A stretch of DNA of 64,000 nucleotides. Origin: Ignavibacteria bacterium. GTDB taxonomy: Bacteria > Bacteroidota > Ignavibacteria > Kapaibacteriales > UBA4661. The stretch is from positions 31,179 through 95,178 of the forward strand of contig JACVZY010000006.1 in assembly GCA_014654705.1 (NCBI GenBank), in the 5' to 3' direction. Of the stretch, positions 35,860 to 45,933 are shown in pieces (the stretch's first letter is position 1; each line of letters begins with the position of its first letter). The notes under the pieces are model-generated. The model did not search any database. It was not told the DNA's origin and was given only the letters and a program-made list of their open reading frames with translations. A program made the position numbers and the translations under genes.

Positions 35860-36990
35860 ATGAAACCAACCATAGACCCTCGTATCATTGAGATATTCAA
35901 GGAAGTAACCGTTATTCCGGCACTTTCCGGCAAAGAGCGACCGATGGCGGATTACATTCATAATTTTGTCAGCCGCTTGGGATTAAATTCCTACGAAGAC
36001 AACACCTTTACTCGCTGGGATGGCGATGCGGGCAATATTTTATGCCCGGTAGCAGGCGGTGGTGATTTCATTATGACTGCCCACATGGACACTCCACGCC
36101 CAACAACCGACACCAAAGTCATCGTGGATGAAGAAAAAATCACCTCCGACGGCACAACTGCACTCGGCGTAGATAATCGTGCGGGAGTAACAATTCTGCT
36201 CTACACTCTGGAAAAAATCGTCAAAGAAAACATTCAAACTCGCGGCTTCACCGTTGCTTTCACAACGTGCGAAGAAACAACACTGGATGGCTCAATGAAC
36301 ATTCCGCTCCGCAAAGAAATAGACATGGCGTTTGTGTTTGATTCTTCCATGCGCCCGGGCAATTTTGTCTGCGAATCCTGCGGCGCAATTGCCTTCAAAG
36401 CCACGTTTATCGGAAAGGCATCACACTCCGGCATCGCACCGGAGAAAGGCATCAATGCTATCGTGGCGGCGGCGAAAGCCATTAGCAATATTCCCATCGG
36501 ACGTGTGGACGGCACCACGACGGTCAACGTCGGAATGATTCATGGCGGCGAGGCTGTGAACGTCGTTCCGCCACAGGCAACGATTGACGGTGAAATTCGT
36601 TCTATGGATTTGCAGCTTGTGGAGGATTTGGCAAAGAAAATTCAAACGACTTTTGAATCGGCTGCTGCCGAAGTCGGTGCAGGTCTTGAGTTTACAGCAC
36701 GGTGGGATTTTACGCCATATCACATCAAAAACGACGACCGCGTGTTCCAAGAAATTAGTCGCGCCATTGAAAAAACTGGTCTCACGCCGAATCCATATGT
36801 GTCATGGGGCGGTAGTGATGCGAACTCATTCAATCAGCGCGGTATCAAGGCAGTCAACATAGGCATCGGCGCACAAAACCCACACGCAAACACAGAGTTT
36901 ATCTACCTCGAAGACCTTCAAAAGTCCGCCGATATTGCTATGGAGGTCATTCGTGAGCAGAATTTTCTTCATGACCAAGTCAGCAGATAA
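35860..36990 (+). CDS. M20-family metallopeptidase (PepT-like)
   Basis: A 376-residue di-zinc peptidase. ATG 35860 has GGAG nine bases ahead; the TTG at 35845 is not needed. The metal ligands are all visible: H75 (TAHMDTP), D77 nearby, D105 (GVDNRAG), the E138/E139 pair (CEET), D161 (FVFDSS) and H342 (NPHANTEF). The dimerisation domain carries GKASHSGIAPEKGINAI. Family members release N-terminal residues from small peptides. Position 59 bases behind the synthetase pair suggests it splits the dipeptides left by cyanophycinase, a job done elsewhere by isoaspartyl dipeptidases; this is inference. Confidence 0.82.
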   Translation: MKPTIDPRIIEIFKEVTVIPALSGKERPMADYIHNFVSRLGLNSYEDNTFTRWDGDAGNILCPVAGGGDFIMTAHMDTPRPTTDTKVIVDEEKITSDGTTALGVDNRAGVTILLYTLEKIVKENIQTRGFTVAFTTCEETTLDGSMNIPLRKEIDMAFVFDSSMRPGNFVCESCGAIAFKATFIGKASHSGIAPEKGINAIVAAAKAISNIPIGRVDGTTTVNVGMIHGGEAVNVVPPQATIDGEIRSMDLQLVEDLAKKIQTTFESAAAEVGAGLEFTARWDFTPYHIKNDDRVFQEISRAIEKTGLTPNPYVSWGGSDANSFNQRGIKAVNIGIGAQNPHANTEFIYLEDLQKSADIAMEVIREQNFLHDQVSR

Positions 36991-37053
36991 AAAAACCTGC
37001 AAACCGCACCCAATCTTGTCCACAGCAGCATTTACACTCTATTTTCTATTGCC

Positions 37054-38445
37054 ATGAAAAAAATTAAACTTCCCAATACTTTTGTGCTCATTTTTTCGCT
37101 GCTCGTTCTGATTGCCGGACTGACATGGTTTGTGCCGGGTGGCGAATATACGACGGCGATATCGAACGGGCGGACGGTCATCGTACCGGGTTCGTTTCAT
37201 TATATCAAAAGCAATCCTCAGGGCTTCGGAGCGCTTGTCACAGCCCCCATCAAAGGTTTCGTGGAAGCAGCATTGATTATTGGTTTTGTGCTCATTGTGG
37301 GCGGGTCGTTTTCGGTGCTGCAAAAAACCGAAGCTATTGATGCGCTCATCAAATCTATCGCCAAAGCACACGCCCGCTCGTCGTTTGTGCGTGTGATGCT
37401 GATTCCGCTTTTTATGCTACTCTTCTCCATCGGCGGCGCTACCTTTGGCATGAACGAAGAAGCGATACCCTTTGTGCTCATCTTCGTACCGCTTGCGCTT
37501 GCGCTTGGCTACGACTCGCTTGTAGGCGTGGCGATACCGTTTATTGGGGTGCAAATTGGTTTTGCGGGCGCATTCTTGAATCCGTTCAATGTTGCCATCG
37601 CGCAAGGAATAGCGGGCTTGCCGCCGTATTCGGGTATTGAATATCGTCTCATTGTCTGGACGATTGCGAACATACCTGCCATTGCTTTTGTGATGTGGTA
37701 CGCAAAGCGCATCAAAGCTCGACCCGAACTCAGCCCAATTTATGCCGAAGACCTAGAGCGCCGTAAAAACCTTGACTTTGGTGATTTTGAAAGTTTTACC
37801 ACCATGACCACAACGCATAAAGTGGTACTCTGGATGTTTCTGGCAACGCTTGGCGTGATGATTTTCGGTGTGATTCAGTTTAAGTGGTATATCGAAGAAA
37901 TCGCTGCGCTTTTCCTCGTAATGGGCATTTTGGTCGGCATCGTAGGGCGCTTAAACGCAGACACATTTGTAGCCGCATTCCTGCACGGTGCGAAAGATTT
38001 GGTCTCGACAGCGCTCATTATTGCTCTGGCACGGGCAACGATGGTCGTAGCAAAAGACGCACACATTATTGACACGATGCTCTTCACGCTTTCGCCCTTC
38101 GTGGAATCCTCAAGTCCGATATTTGCTGCGCAGAAGATGTTTGTTATTCAATCGGTCATCAATTTTTTCATTCATTCGGGAACGGGTCAGGCAGCGCTGA
38201 CGATGCCCATCATGGCTCCGCTTGCCGACCTTGCGGGCGTTACACGCCAAACCGCTATTCTTGCCTTCCAATTTGGAGAATTTACAAACATCATCATTCC
38301 CACGTCAGCCATCACGATTGGTGTACTGGCTCTTGCCGATATTCCATGGGAGAAATGGGCAAAATGGGTACTGCCACTCCAGCTTGTGCTGATGCTGCTG
38401 GCGCTTTTGCTGCTCATTCCGCCATGTTTGTTTCATTGGCAGTAA
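37054..38445 (+). CDS. YfcC-family transporter (putative basic amino acid or C4-dicarboxylate carrier)
   Basis: A 463-residue inner-membrane protein with about 12 hydrophobic segments. It opens with LVLIAGLTWFVPGGEYTT, typical of the YfcC / C4-dicarboxylate anaerobic carrier superfamily. Other marks are MLLFSIGGATFGMNEEAIPF, VGVQIGFAGAFLNPFNVAIA-type sequence (GVQIGFAGAFLNPFN) and the late FIHSGTGQAALTMPIMAPL. It follows the peptidase by 63 bases and ends the cyanophycin block. Family members are annotated as arginine/ornithine-like antiporters, which would fit the arginine released from cyanophycin, but no substrate can be proven here. Confidence 0.8.
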   Translation: MKKIKLPNTFVLIFSLLVLIAGLTWFVPGGEYTTAISNGRTVIVPGSFHYIKSNPQGFGALVTAPIKGFVEAALIIGFVLIVGGSFSVLQKTEAIDALIKSIAKAHARSSFVRVMLIPLFMLLFSIGGATFGMNEEAIPFVLIFVPLALALGYDSLVGVAIPFIGVQIGFAGAFLNPFNVAIAQGIAGLPPYSGIEYRLIVWTIANIPAIAFVMWYAKRIKARPELSPIYAEDLERRKNLDFGDFESFTTMTTTHKVVLWMFLATLGVMIFGVIQFKWYIEEIAALFLVMGILVGIVGRLNADTFVAAFLHGAKDLVSTALIIALARATMVVAKDAHIIDTMLFTLSPFVESSSPIFAAQKMFVIQSVINFFIHSGTGQAALTMPIMAPLADLAGVTRQTAILAFQFGEFTNIIIPTSAITIGVLALADIPWEKWAKWVLPLQLVLMLLALLLLIPPCLFHWQ

Positions 38446-38469
38446 TACCCTTGTATGCCTGAAGAAATC

Positions 38470-38533
38470 ACGAATATCACCAAGCATCACGAATTATTTC
38501 GCATGAAATTTCGTGAAGTTTCGTGATATTCGT
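38470..38533. repeat. Nested inverted repeat built from TCACGAA/TTCGTGA units
   Basis: ACGAATATCAC (38470-38480) is perfectly complementary to GTGATATTCGT (38523-38533). Between them lie further units: TCACGAAT near 38487 and TTCGTGA twice near 38510-38526. The element folds into a long imperfect hairpin. It lies between the transporter and the nuclease-helicase gene and lacks a T tract, so it resembles an intergenic palindromic repeat (REP-like) more than a terminator. Confidence 0.6.
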
Positions 38534-38571
38534 AGATAACTCTTCTTCGTTTCCATTTTTGCTCTCGCACC

Positions 38572-41500
38572 ATGTCCTTGTCTTTGTTCCGGCTTCCTCA
38601 GGAATCAGCACAATTCTTTTACCAAGAAATACGCGAAATCCTCTTTGATGAACACGCCGCGCAAAGCACACAAATACTGATGTTGCGAAATATTTTGCGC
38701 GAAATACTTCAGGCAGTAACCGCCGATGAGCCACAGCTTTTTACCGACCTCTACTCACGTCTCCTCTTTGTTGCTGATAAATACGCACTTCCGGCATACA
38801 TTCTCCGCGAACTGCACGCCTTTCGCCGCATTGCTACCCGAGCCGGACGGAAAAATTCCAAACTTACCGTAGAAGCCGCTCATAGTTCAGCTCGCGCCCT
38901 TGCATTGATCATCTTCTTCTTTTCGGAAGAACGAGCGCCGGAACCGCTCCGCACAGCCCTTCTCACGGCAAAACCATTCACAAAAGAAGCCGCAACAACG
39001 AAAGAAATCGTACCACTTTTGCGGCTCACCGTGCAGGGTTTTGGCATAGTGGAAACCAAGCAAGGGCGGGCATTTGTAGATATTGAAGGACTTTCACACG
39101 AAGGCGAAACGCTTCTTGTACGGCTCTGGGAGCCGTGGCATGACATGGAGCGACTTGGCTGGGAATTCTGTACGCTGCATATTGCTCACGTACGCTTCGT
39201 CGGTACGCAAAAGGCGGCTTCAGTTGCAACAGCTTCGGTTCAAACGGCTTCGGCTGAAATCGAAACCACGGAAACTGCTGAAATAAGCCTTTACGAGACG
39301 ACCGCCCAATCTATCGTTATTTTGGAGCCGGATTATTTGCTGGACGTAACCGATCTTGCCGAGTGCGTACAAGGAAAATTGCCGCACGGCGGCAACCCCC
39401 GCCTTTCCTTACTGCGCAAGTTTTTACCGACGGAAGCAAAAATGTCCCTTGTGGGCGGGAATATTGCGAACTTCTGCTTTGATGCGCTTTTGTCGAACCC
39501 TGATGCAGAGTTTGAGACAGTGTTTCGAGAAGCAATTCTCCAGAAGCCTCTTCAAATCATTGCCTTGCAGAACGAAAACGCGGAATCGCTTCATCTTCTC
39601 CGAATGCACGCCTCCACGATTTTTGCCAATATCCGCACAATGCTGAGTTCGCTTTCATGGGACAAAGCCAGTATTGAAGCGAGTTTCATGTCACCGATGT
39701 ACGGCTTACAGGGGCGTTTAGACCTGATGGTAGAATATGCCGACGACCCGCAGCGCAAGACGATTGTGGAACTCAAAAGCGGCTCGGCGCCCGCCAATGC
39801 GACGTGGGAGAATCACGCAGCGCAGGTAACGGGCTACAATCTTCTTCTGGACTCGTGTTTCCGCGAGCGCTCCGGCGACAGTTGCATTTTTTATGCCCGC
39901 GATATTGTTCGTCCGCTTCGCAATATCCCAAACGACCAACACTCAAAGCAGCTTCTTTTGGCGCTGCGCAACCGCATTATTGCGCAAGAGCGTTCGCTCT
40001 CGCTCCGCCATCCACGGACGCTGCAAGAGCTTCATCCCGAACACTTTGGGCTGATGCCGCGCTTTGTGGAAGCGGAACTACAGCGTTTTGCAAATGTTTT
40101 CGCAGCGGCGACCTCTCTCGAACGCAAGTATTTTCGATCCTTTGCGGCGTTTGTGAGTCGTGAAAATTGGTCAGCTCGGATAGGAGGCGGGGAGCGCGGC
40201 GAGGGATTTTCGGGATTGTGGCGAAGAAGTCTCGTCGAGAAAGCTGATTCGTACAGCGTTTTGGCGTATCTCGCGTTGGACAAGGAAGAAAGCGATTTTG
40301 CTCAACTCCACTTACATTTCCGCCGTACCGCAAGCACTTCCCCACTTGCCAATTTTCGTGTCGGCGATATTGTCATGCTCTACCCACTTTTTGAACATGA
40401 GGCTGACGAACGCTCGTTTTTGCGCGGTGCGATGCTGAAGGGCTATATCAAGCGCATCACGCGGGAAAGTGTCGTGGTGAGCCTACGCAACAAGCAAATC
40501 ACTACGGACGGAAGGGCAGAGAACCTCTTCCGAAGTGAGGTGCAGTGGGCGATTGAGCCGGACTTTATGGGAACGGAATTTAAGTCGCAGTATGAATCGC
40601 TCTACGAACTTCTGAAAGCCACCGAAAGCAAGCGAAATCTCCTCATGGGGCTTCAAGAACCAAAATTTAACGAGGAGATACGCCAACGTGTACAAAACAC
40701 ACCCTACAACGACCTCACCGAAGAACAGCACGCACGGCTTGCCGAGGCAATGAGCGCACACGATTATTTCCTGCTTCAAGGACCACCCGGCACCGGTAAA
40801 ACCTCCCGAATGCTGAAATCAATGGCACTTCACTTGTTCAATCACACACAAGAGAACGTTCTTTTTCTGGCGTTTACCAACCGTGCGGTGGATGAAATCT
40901 GTGAAGCGCTGAAAAATGCAGACCTTGATTTTATGCGTCTTGGCGCGAAGGAATCTACCGCACACACCGACCGCGTACTTTATACACTTATTGAAGGCAA
41001 GACGATTGAAGAAATTCAGGAACTGCTTGCTGGCAAGCGCATCGTGGTCTCGACCATTTCCTCTTTGCTAAAAAATCAGGAAATTCTTGCCATTATCCAC
41101 TTCAGCACCCTCATTGTGGATGAGGCTTCGCAGGTAGTGGAGCCACAAATTATTGGGCTTCTGGCACGATTCCGGCGCTTTGTTTTGATTGGCGATGAAA
41201 AGCAGCTGCCGGCAGTTGTTGTTCAACCGGAGCGCGGCACATTTGTAAAGGATGCAGAAATGAACGATGCGGGGTTTCTTGACTTGCGTACGTCCGTTTT
41301 CGAGCGACTTCTTACGCGCTGCAAGGCACAAGGCTGGTCGCACGGTTTCGGCATTATTACCCGTCAGGGCAGAATGCACCGTGCGATTTCAGCATTTCCA
41401 AATGCGGCGTTCTATGATGGTGCTCTGGCACACCTCGGCGAACGCCAAGCAGAGCCACTTTCTGAAATGACGACCATGACCGACGTTCACGCTCACTACT

Positions 41501-42018
41501 CTGAGCAATTTCCTGAATTACATTGTGTTGAAAACAAACTTTCTCAAAAACGGCTTGTTTTCTGGGCATCGCAAAAAGAAGACCAAACGAAAGTTCATGA
41601 GCAAGAGGCACGGCGAGCAGCAATGCTGGCTGCATACTTCCACGAACAGCTAGGCGAGCGGTTTCATGCAGGAAGTATCGGCATTATTACGCCGTTTAGG
41701 GCGCAGATTGCGGCGATACACCGTCACCTGCCGTCGGAACTGCATGGAAGCATCACGATTGACACGGTAGAGCGCTATCAAGGCAGTGAGCGCGATATTA
41801 TTATTTTGTCGTTTGCTGTCAATTTTCCGTCGCAGGTACGCTCCATCCAGTCTCTTTCGCTCGACGGCAGTATTGACCGTAAACTGAACGTGGCGCTGAC
41901 ACGGGCACGGGAACGAATGATTGCGCTCGGCTGCACCGAAGCACTGGCGCAGAGTCCGATTTTGAATCGGTTTATCGGTTTTGTACGGAATGAGGGCGGA
42001 TTTGTCAGCAATATCTAA
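38572..42018 (+). CDS. Dna2-like fusion of PD-(D/E)XK nuclease and superfamily 1 helicase
   Basis: A 1148-residue protein. The first 350 residues match nothing I recognise. Around 378-402 lies a RecB/Cas4-type nuclease core: YGLQGRLDLMVEY (D near 383) and IVELKSGSAP (E400, K402), followed by the QVTGYNLLL helix. The helicase begins near 710: NDLTEEQHARLAEAMSAHDY, Walker A LLQGPPGTGKT (about 734-744), Walker B LIVDEASQ (about 848), FVLIGDEKQLPAVVVQ, and the UvrD-like end VERYQGSERDIIILSF and NVALTRARERMIALG. Eukaryotic Dna2 has the same order and trims DNA flaps. No iron-sulfur cysteine set like that of Dna2/Cas4 is evident. It stands alone, possibly in repair or defence. Confidence 0.85.
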   Translation: MSLSLFRLPQESAQFFYQEIREILFDEHAAQSTQILMLRNILREILQAVTADEPQLFTDLYSRLLFVADKYALPAYILRELHAFRRIATRAGRKNSKLTVEAAHSSARALALIIFFFSEERAPEPLRTALLTAKPFTKEAATTKEIVPLLRLTVQGFGIVETKQGRAFVDIEGLSHEGETLLVRLWEPWHDMERLGWEFCTLHIAHVRFVGTQKAASVATASVQTASAEIETTETAEISLYETTAQSIVILEPDYLLDVTDLAECVQGKLPHGGNPRLSLLRKFLPTEAKMSLVGGNIANFCFDALLSNPDAEFETVFREAILQKPLQIIALQNENAESLHLLRMHASTIFANIRTMLSSLSWDKASIEASFMSPMYGLQGRLDLMVEYADDPQRKTIVELKSGSAPANATWENHAAQVTGYNLLLDSCFRERSGDSCIFYARDIVRPLRNIPNDQHSKQLLLALRNRIIAQERSLSLRHPRTLQELHPEHFGLMPRFVEAELQRFANVFAAATSLERKYFRSFAAFVSRENWSARIGGGERGEGFSGLWRRSLVEKADSYSVLAYLALDKEESDFAQLHLHFRRTASTSPLANFRVGDIVMLYPLFEHEADERSFLRGAMLKGYIKRITRESVVVSLRNKQITTDGRAENLFRSEVQWAIEPDFMGTEFKSQYESLYELLKATESKRNLLMGLQEPKFNEEIRQRVQNTPYNDLTEEQHARLAEAMSAHDYFLLQGPPGTGKTSRMLKSMALHLFNHTQENVLFLAFTNRAVDEICEALKNADLDFMRLGAKESTAHTDRVLYTLIEGKTIEEIQELLAGKRIVVSTISSLLKNQEILAIIHFSTLIVDEASQVVEPQIIGLLARFRRFVLIGDEKQLPAVVVQPERGTFVKDAEMNDAGFLDLRTSVFERLLTRCKAQGWSHGFGIITRQGRMHRAISAFPNAAFYDGALAHLGERQAEPLSEMTTMTDVHAHYSEQFPELHCVENKLSQKRLVFWASQKEDQTKVHEQEARRAAMLAAYFHEQLGERFHAGSIGIITPFRAQIAAIHRHLPSELHGSITIDTVERYQGSERDIIILSFAVNFPSQVRSIQSLSLDGSIDRKLNVALTRARERMIALGCTEALAQSPILNRFIGFVRNEGGFVSNI

Positions 42019-42054
42019 TGGCTTCAAATGGTTATTTCCAGACGCGACTTCATT

Positions 42055-43431
42055 TTATCCCAACAACTCAACAACATCCCCGAAAAGGTCATATTCAGAC
42101 GCATCGGTGATGTCGGCAAGAACAAAATCCCCTGTTTGCAAGGGCTTAGCGGACTTGAGGAATACTTCGTTATCTACTTCGGGCGCATCGGCTTCGGAAC
42201 GTCCTTGATATTCAATCGCACCATTTTCATCCGTAAACGACTGGTCAATCAAGATTTTGAGTCTCTTGCCGACTTTTGCTTCGTTTTTCTCCAGAGAAAT
42301 TTCTCGTTGAATTTCCATCAGCCGTGCCGTGCGCTCCTGCTTCACTTCTGCCGGAATGGGGTCGCCCAAAATGAAGGAATAGGTATCGTCTTCCTGCGAA
42401 TACTCGAACACACCCACACGGTCAAAACGCTGCTCCTGCACAAAGTCGCATAATTCCTGAAAGTCTGCTTCGGTCTCGCTCGGATACCCCGCGATAAATG
42501 TTGTGCGCAGCGCTATTCCCGGCACGGTCTCTCGTATTTCCTGCAACAATTTTTCGGTCGTATTGCGCGTAATACCGCGCCGCATGGACTTGAGAACGTT
42601 GGTGGAAGCGTGCTGAAGCGGCATATCGAGGTAGGTGCAGATATTGGAGCGCTCGGCGATGACGGGCAAAATATCGGTTGGAAATTTTGATGGGAAGGCG
42701 TACATAAGGCGCAACCACTGCAGTCCGTCAACATCCGAAAGATTTCTGAGCAAATCCGCTAAGCCTCGCTTGCCCGTCAGGTCGCGCCCATAATCGGTGA
42801 GGTCTTGCGCAATAAGTACAATTTCCTTCACGCCTTTGCTCACAAGGAATGATGCTTCTTCCACCAATTTTTCCACCGGACGTGAGCGATGACCGCCGCG
42901 AATAAGCGGAATGGCACAGAACGAACATGGATTGTCGCAGCCTTCGGATATTTTCAAGTATGCAAAGTGCTGCGGCGTCGTCAGAACGCGCTCTCCCAAA
43001 AGCGAATACTTGAAATTCGGAGTGAGTGATTTAACAACATTTTCAAAATCGGATTCGCCGAAGAAGTGATCCACTTGTGGCATTTCCTTCCGCAAGTCCT
43101 CGCCGTAGCGCTGCGACAAACAGCCCGCCACAATCAATTTCTGCGTTTTACCTTCGCCCGCCAGTTCTTCCTTCTGGCGAATTGCCTCGAAAATGGTCTC
43201 AATGCTTTCTTCCTTCGCCTTGTCAATAAAACCACAGGTGTTGATAATCACTGCATCGGCTTCCCGAGCAGCCACGAAGTTCATTCCGTGCGCCTGAATC
43301 ATGCCCATCAGGATTTCGGAATCGGTCGTGTTTTTACTACATCCCAGCGTGATGACTGATACAGTATTGATATCCGCAGCAGGTTCGGCGTGGCTTGGAC
43401 GCTTCGATTTGGAAGGGGCTTTCGTGTGCAT
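42055..43431 (-). CDS. rimO: Ribosomal protein S12 methylthiotransferase
   Basis: A 458-residue radical-SAM enzyme that methylthiolates an aspartate of ribosomal protein S12. The N-terminal cluster cysteines are C31 (TLGCSKNTTDSE), C66 (NTCGFIDKAKEES) and C104 (AGCLSQRYG). The radical SAM cluster is C165, C169 and C172 (EGCDNPCSFCAIP), followed by IRGGHRSRP. The early GCSKN and GCDNPCSFCAIP forms separate RimO from MiaB. A TRAM domain closes the protein (LKILIDQSFTDENGAIEYQG, EVFLKSAKPLQTGDFV). A short variable extension precedes residue 23. It is convergent with the helicase gene, 36 bases away. Confidence 0.95.
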   Translation of the reverse strand: MHTKAPSKSKRPSHAEPAADINTVSVITLGCSKNTTDSEILMGMIQAHGMNFVAAREADAVIINTCGFIDKAKEESIETIFEAIRQKEELAGEGKTQKLIVAGCLSQRYGEDLRKEMPQVDHFFGESDFENVVKSLTPNFKYSLLGERVLTTPQHFAYLKISEGCDNPCSFCAIPLIRGGHRSRPVEKLVEEASFLVSKGVKEIVLIAQDLTDYGRDLTGKRGLADLLRNLSDVDGLQWLRLMYAFPSKFPTDILPVIAERSNICTYLDMPLQHASTNVLKSMRRGITRNTTEKLLQEIRETVPGIALRTTFIAGYPSETEADFQELCDFVQEQRFDRVGVFEYSQEDDTYSFILGDPIPAEVKQERTARLMEIQREISLEKNEAKVGKRLKILIDQSFTDENGAIEYQGRSEADAPEVDNEVFLKSAKPLQTGDFVLADITDASEYDLFGDVVELLG

Positions 43432-43721
43432 GATTGGTGGTCGTAAGGTAATGGTCGGGGCAGAATGCGTGGGAACGCAACTGCGTGAAAAATTGCCGAG
43501 TGTGTTGTGATGAAAAAGAGAGTCAAATTACGAAAATGCGAGCAATTATGCCAAAATTCCTTTGGAAACCGATTGTTCGGTTTGTTCGTGTGGTGAAGAA
43601 AATGTAAATTCAGCACGAAAATATCACCACAGTTTATTGATTACGCTATTTATCTCGTGAGGCTATTTCCTCACTGTTACAAAGAACAGGGATTTTCACT
43701 ACATTTCCAGAGGCTTTCACT

Positions 43722-45638
43722 ATGAAATGGTTATACAATCTCTCCATTCAGACAAAGCTCATCGCGGCATTTCTTGTTGTGGGATTGTTTGTCGCCGGGG
43801 CAGGTTTTATCGGTTATAGAGCCACTGCTACTATGGCGGAAAATGCTGAACGAATGTACAATCGCCAGTTTGTACCCTTGTCGCATTTGCTGCGCCTGAC
43901 GGATAACTTTCAGCGAACACGAGTCTATGCGCAAAACTTCTTGCTCATCACCGATAGCGCCGAAGTGCGAAAAATGAAAAGGACAGTGGCAGGCATTTAT
44001 GGTCGTTTTGATAGCGTTACAGCCATGTATAAAGCCAATATAGACACTGAGAGCGAGATGCGGAGTTACCAAACATTCATAGACAGTTTGGCTTTTTTTC
44101 GTACCACCTTCGATGAAATTGTGCGCTTGGCAGAGACAGGCAGGCGCGATTCGGCGGTTCTCTATTATCGCCGAGGACCCGGCGAGGCGGCTGCTCGCGG
44201 GATGTATGTGTCGCTGAACGGACTCATAGCCGCCAAAACGAAACAAACCGAAGAAGCAAAAGAAAGTAGCATTGCGCGGTTTGCTGAATTGCGCACGCAG
44301 CTTCTTATCGTAACGGCTGTGGCGCTCCTCATTGCCATTGGGTTTGGGTTCGCACTGGCGCGTGTGATAGGCTTACCAATTAAACAACTGGATGCCGCCG
44401 CCACACGGGTTGCGGAAGGCGATACGGATGTTCATGTGGATATTTCTTCAAAAGACGAGTTAGGGCACCTTGCAAGCGGCTTCAATTCTATGGTACAAAA
44501 TATCCATACGCTTTTGCGTGAGAGCCGAAAGAAAAGCCTTGAAAGCGCAAGCGAGGCGCAGAGCGCATTTGAAGCACGAATAGCGGCGGAGGAGCAAAAG
44601 CAATATCTGGCTGAGAGCGTCGAAAAAACTTTACACGCAATGGAAAGTTTTTCTGCCGGAAACCTTACGGTGCGGCTCCAAATCACCAGCGACGACGACA
44701 TAGGACGCTTGTATCAAGGCTTTAACGATGCGCTGGACAATATCTGCATTATGCTGGAGCGGATTAAGGATGCCGTACTTTCGACTGTCAGCGCGACAAA
44801 CGAGATTTCATCAAGCATTGGGGCAATGTCTTCCAACGCCCGCAAGCAAACCGAACGCGCAAAAGACGTAACCAATTCCGTCGGTGAAATTGCCGAGAGC
44901 ATCAGCTCTACCACCGCCCGTATCGAACGCGCCTCCGGCATTGCCCGCGAAGCCGGTGATGCTGCTCGCAATGGCGAGCGCGTAGTACAACAAACGCTGG
45001 AGAGCATACAAAATATCGTTGGGGTTGTACTCTCTTCGGCAGCAAATATTCAAACGCTCAATGAGAGTAGTTCGCGGATAACGGAGATCGTCCAGGTCAT
45101 TCAGGAAATTGCCGACCAAACCAATCTTCTGGCGCTTAACGCAGCCATTGAAGCGGCTCGGGCAGGCGATGCAGGACGCGGCTTTGCCGTCGTCGCCGAT
45201 GAAGTCCGGAAGCTCGCTGAAAAGACTTCCACTGCGACAAAAGAAATTGTTCGCACCATTGACCAAGTGCGCAACGACACCAGTGCTGCGGTGAAAGCGA
45301 TGCACAACGGCACGGAAAAAGCAAACGCCGGAAAAGAACTGGCAAACAATGCCAGTGCAGCTTTGCAGCAACTTATCAATAAAACAAGTCAGGTGGCGGA
45401 AGTGATTGCTGACGTTGCTGCCATGAGCGCGGAACAGACCGCCGGAAGCGAGCAGATACGCCGCAATTTGGCTATTATGAACGATGTTACGCGCTCCTCG
45501 GTGGACGATTCGGAACGCATTGCCACGGCAATTAACGACCTGAACGGACTGACAGCGCATCTGGAAGAGACAATGGAGCAATTTACCGTTCCGGCGGGGC
45601 TGCGCAAAACATACCAGTTACTTGCCTCAAAACGGTAA
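43722..45638 (+). CDS. Methyl-accepting chemotaxis protein
   Basis: A 638-residue chemoreceptor. TM1 ([21 protein letters not shown]) leads to a four-helix-bundle sensor of about 155 residues, then TM2 ([20 protein letters not shown], about 190-210). HAMP follows ([19 protein letters not shown]), then a second HAMP-like segment ([16 protein letters not shown]). The signalling domain has the hairpin tip [27 protein letters not shown] split across the usual E/Q-rich core. No che genes are in this window, so it must signal to a remote array. The 290 bases before it (43432-43721) hold no gene. Confidence 0.93.
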   Translation: MKWLYNLSIQTKLIAAFLVVGLFVAGAGFIGYRATATMAENAERMYNRQFVPLSHLLRLTDNFQRTRVYAQNFLLITDSAEVRKMKRTVAGIYGRFDSVTAMYKANIDTESEMRSYQTFIDSLAFFRTTFDEIVRLAETGRRDSAVLYYRRGPGEAAARGMYVSLNGLIAAKTKQTEEAKESSIARFAELRTQLLIVTAVALLIAIGFGFALARVIGLPIKQLDAAATRVAEGDTDVHVDISSKDELGHLASGFNSMVQNIHTLLRESRKKSLESASEAQSAFEARIAAEEQKQYLAESVEKTLHAMESFSAGNLTVRLQITSDDDIGRLYQGFNDALDNICIMLERIKDAVLSTVSATNEISSSIGAMSSNARKQTERAKDVTNSVGEIAESISSTTARIERASGIAREAGDAARNGERVVQQTLESIQNIVGVVLSSAANIQTLNESSSRITEIVQVIQEIADQTNLLALNAAIEAARAGDAGRGFAVVADEVRKLAEKTSTATKEIVRTIDQVRNDTSAAVKAMHNGTEKANAGKELANNASAALQQLINKTSQVAEVIADVAAMSAEQTAGSEQIRRNLAIMNDVTRSSVDDSERIATAINDLNGLTAHLEETMEQFTVPAGLRKTYQLLASKR

Positions 45639-45668
45639 TTGGAGAAACTTAACCGACAGTAGTTTATC

Positions 45669-45720
45669 ACGCCCAGTATGCTGCACTTCGCTCACGTGCG
45701 GCTCTTGGGCGTTTTTTTTT
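45669..45720 (+). terminator. Rho-independent terminator of the chemoreceptor gene
   Basis: ACGCCCA (45669-45675) pairs with TGGGCGT (45706-45712), with inner pairs between GCTGCAC and GTGCGGC, and a run of nine T residues follows at 45712-45720. It ends 30-80 bases after the receptor stop. The rest of the gap to 45933 is A/T-rich and otherwise blank. Confidence 0.8.
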
Positions 45721-45933
45721 GATTCTATCGAACTGAAACAATCTCCCTTGAATACCCCATACAACGTACCTTCATACAGAATAAAAAAAATTCGCAATAA
45801 AAATGTAACTTTTGGGTTTCAATGCCTGTCCTCTTTGAAACGAAGCAAGCGCAATACTTTTTAACAACGCTTTTTAGCCCATCGCTTCTTCGCGCAGCGC
45901 CTCTTTTATTTTTCATTTCGATGCCACAAATTC

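Noticed and set aside
44811..45581. 256-codon antisense frame in the chemoreceptor signalling domain
   Set aside because: Cys/Arg/His-rich shadow of the highly conserved chemoreceptor coding strand.
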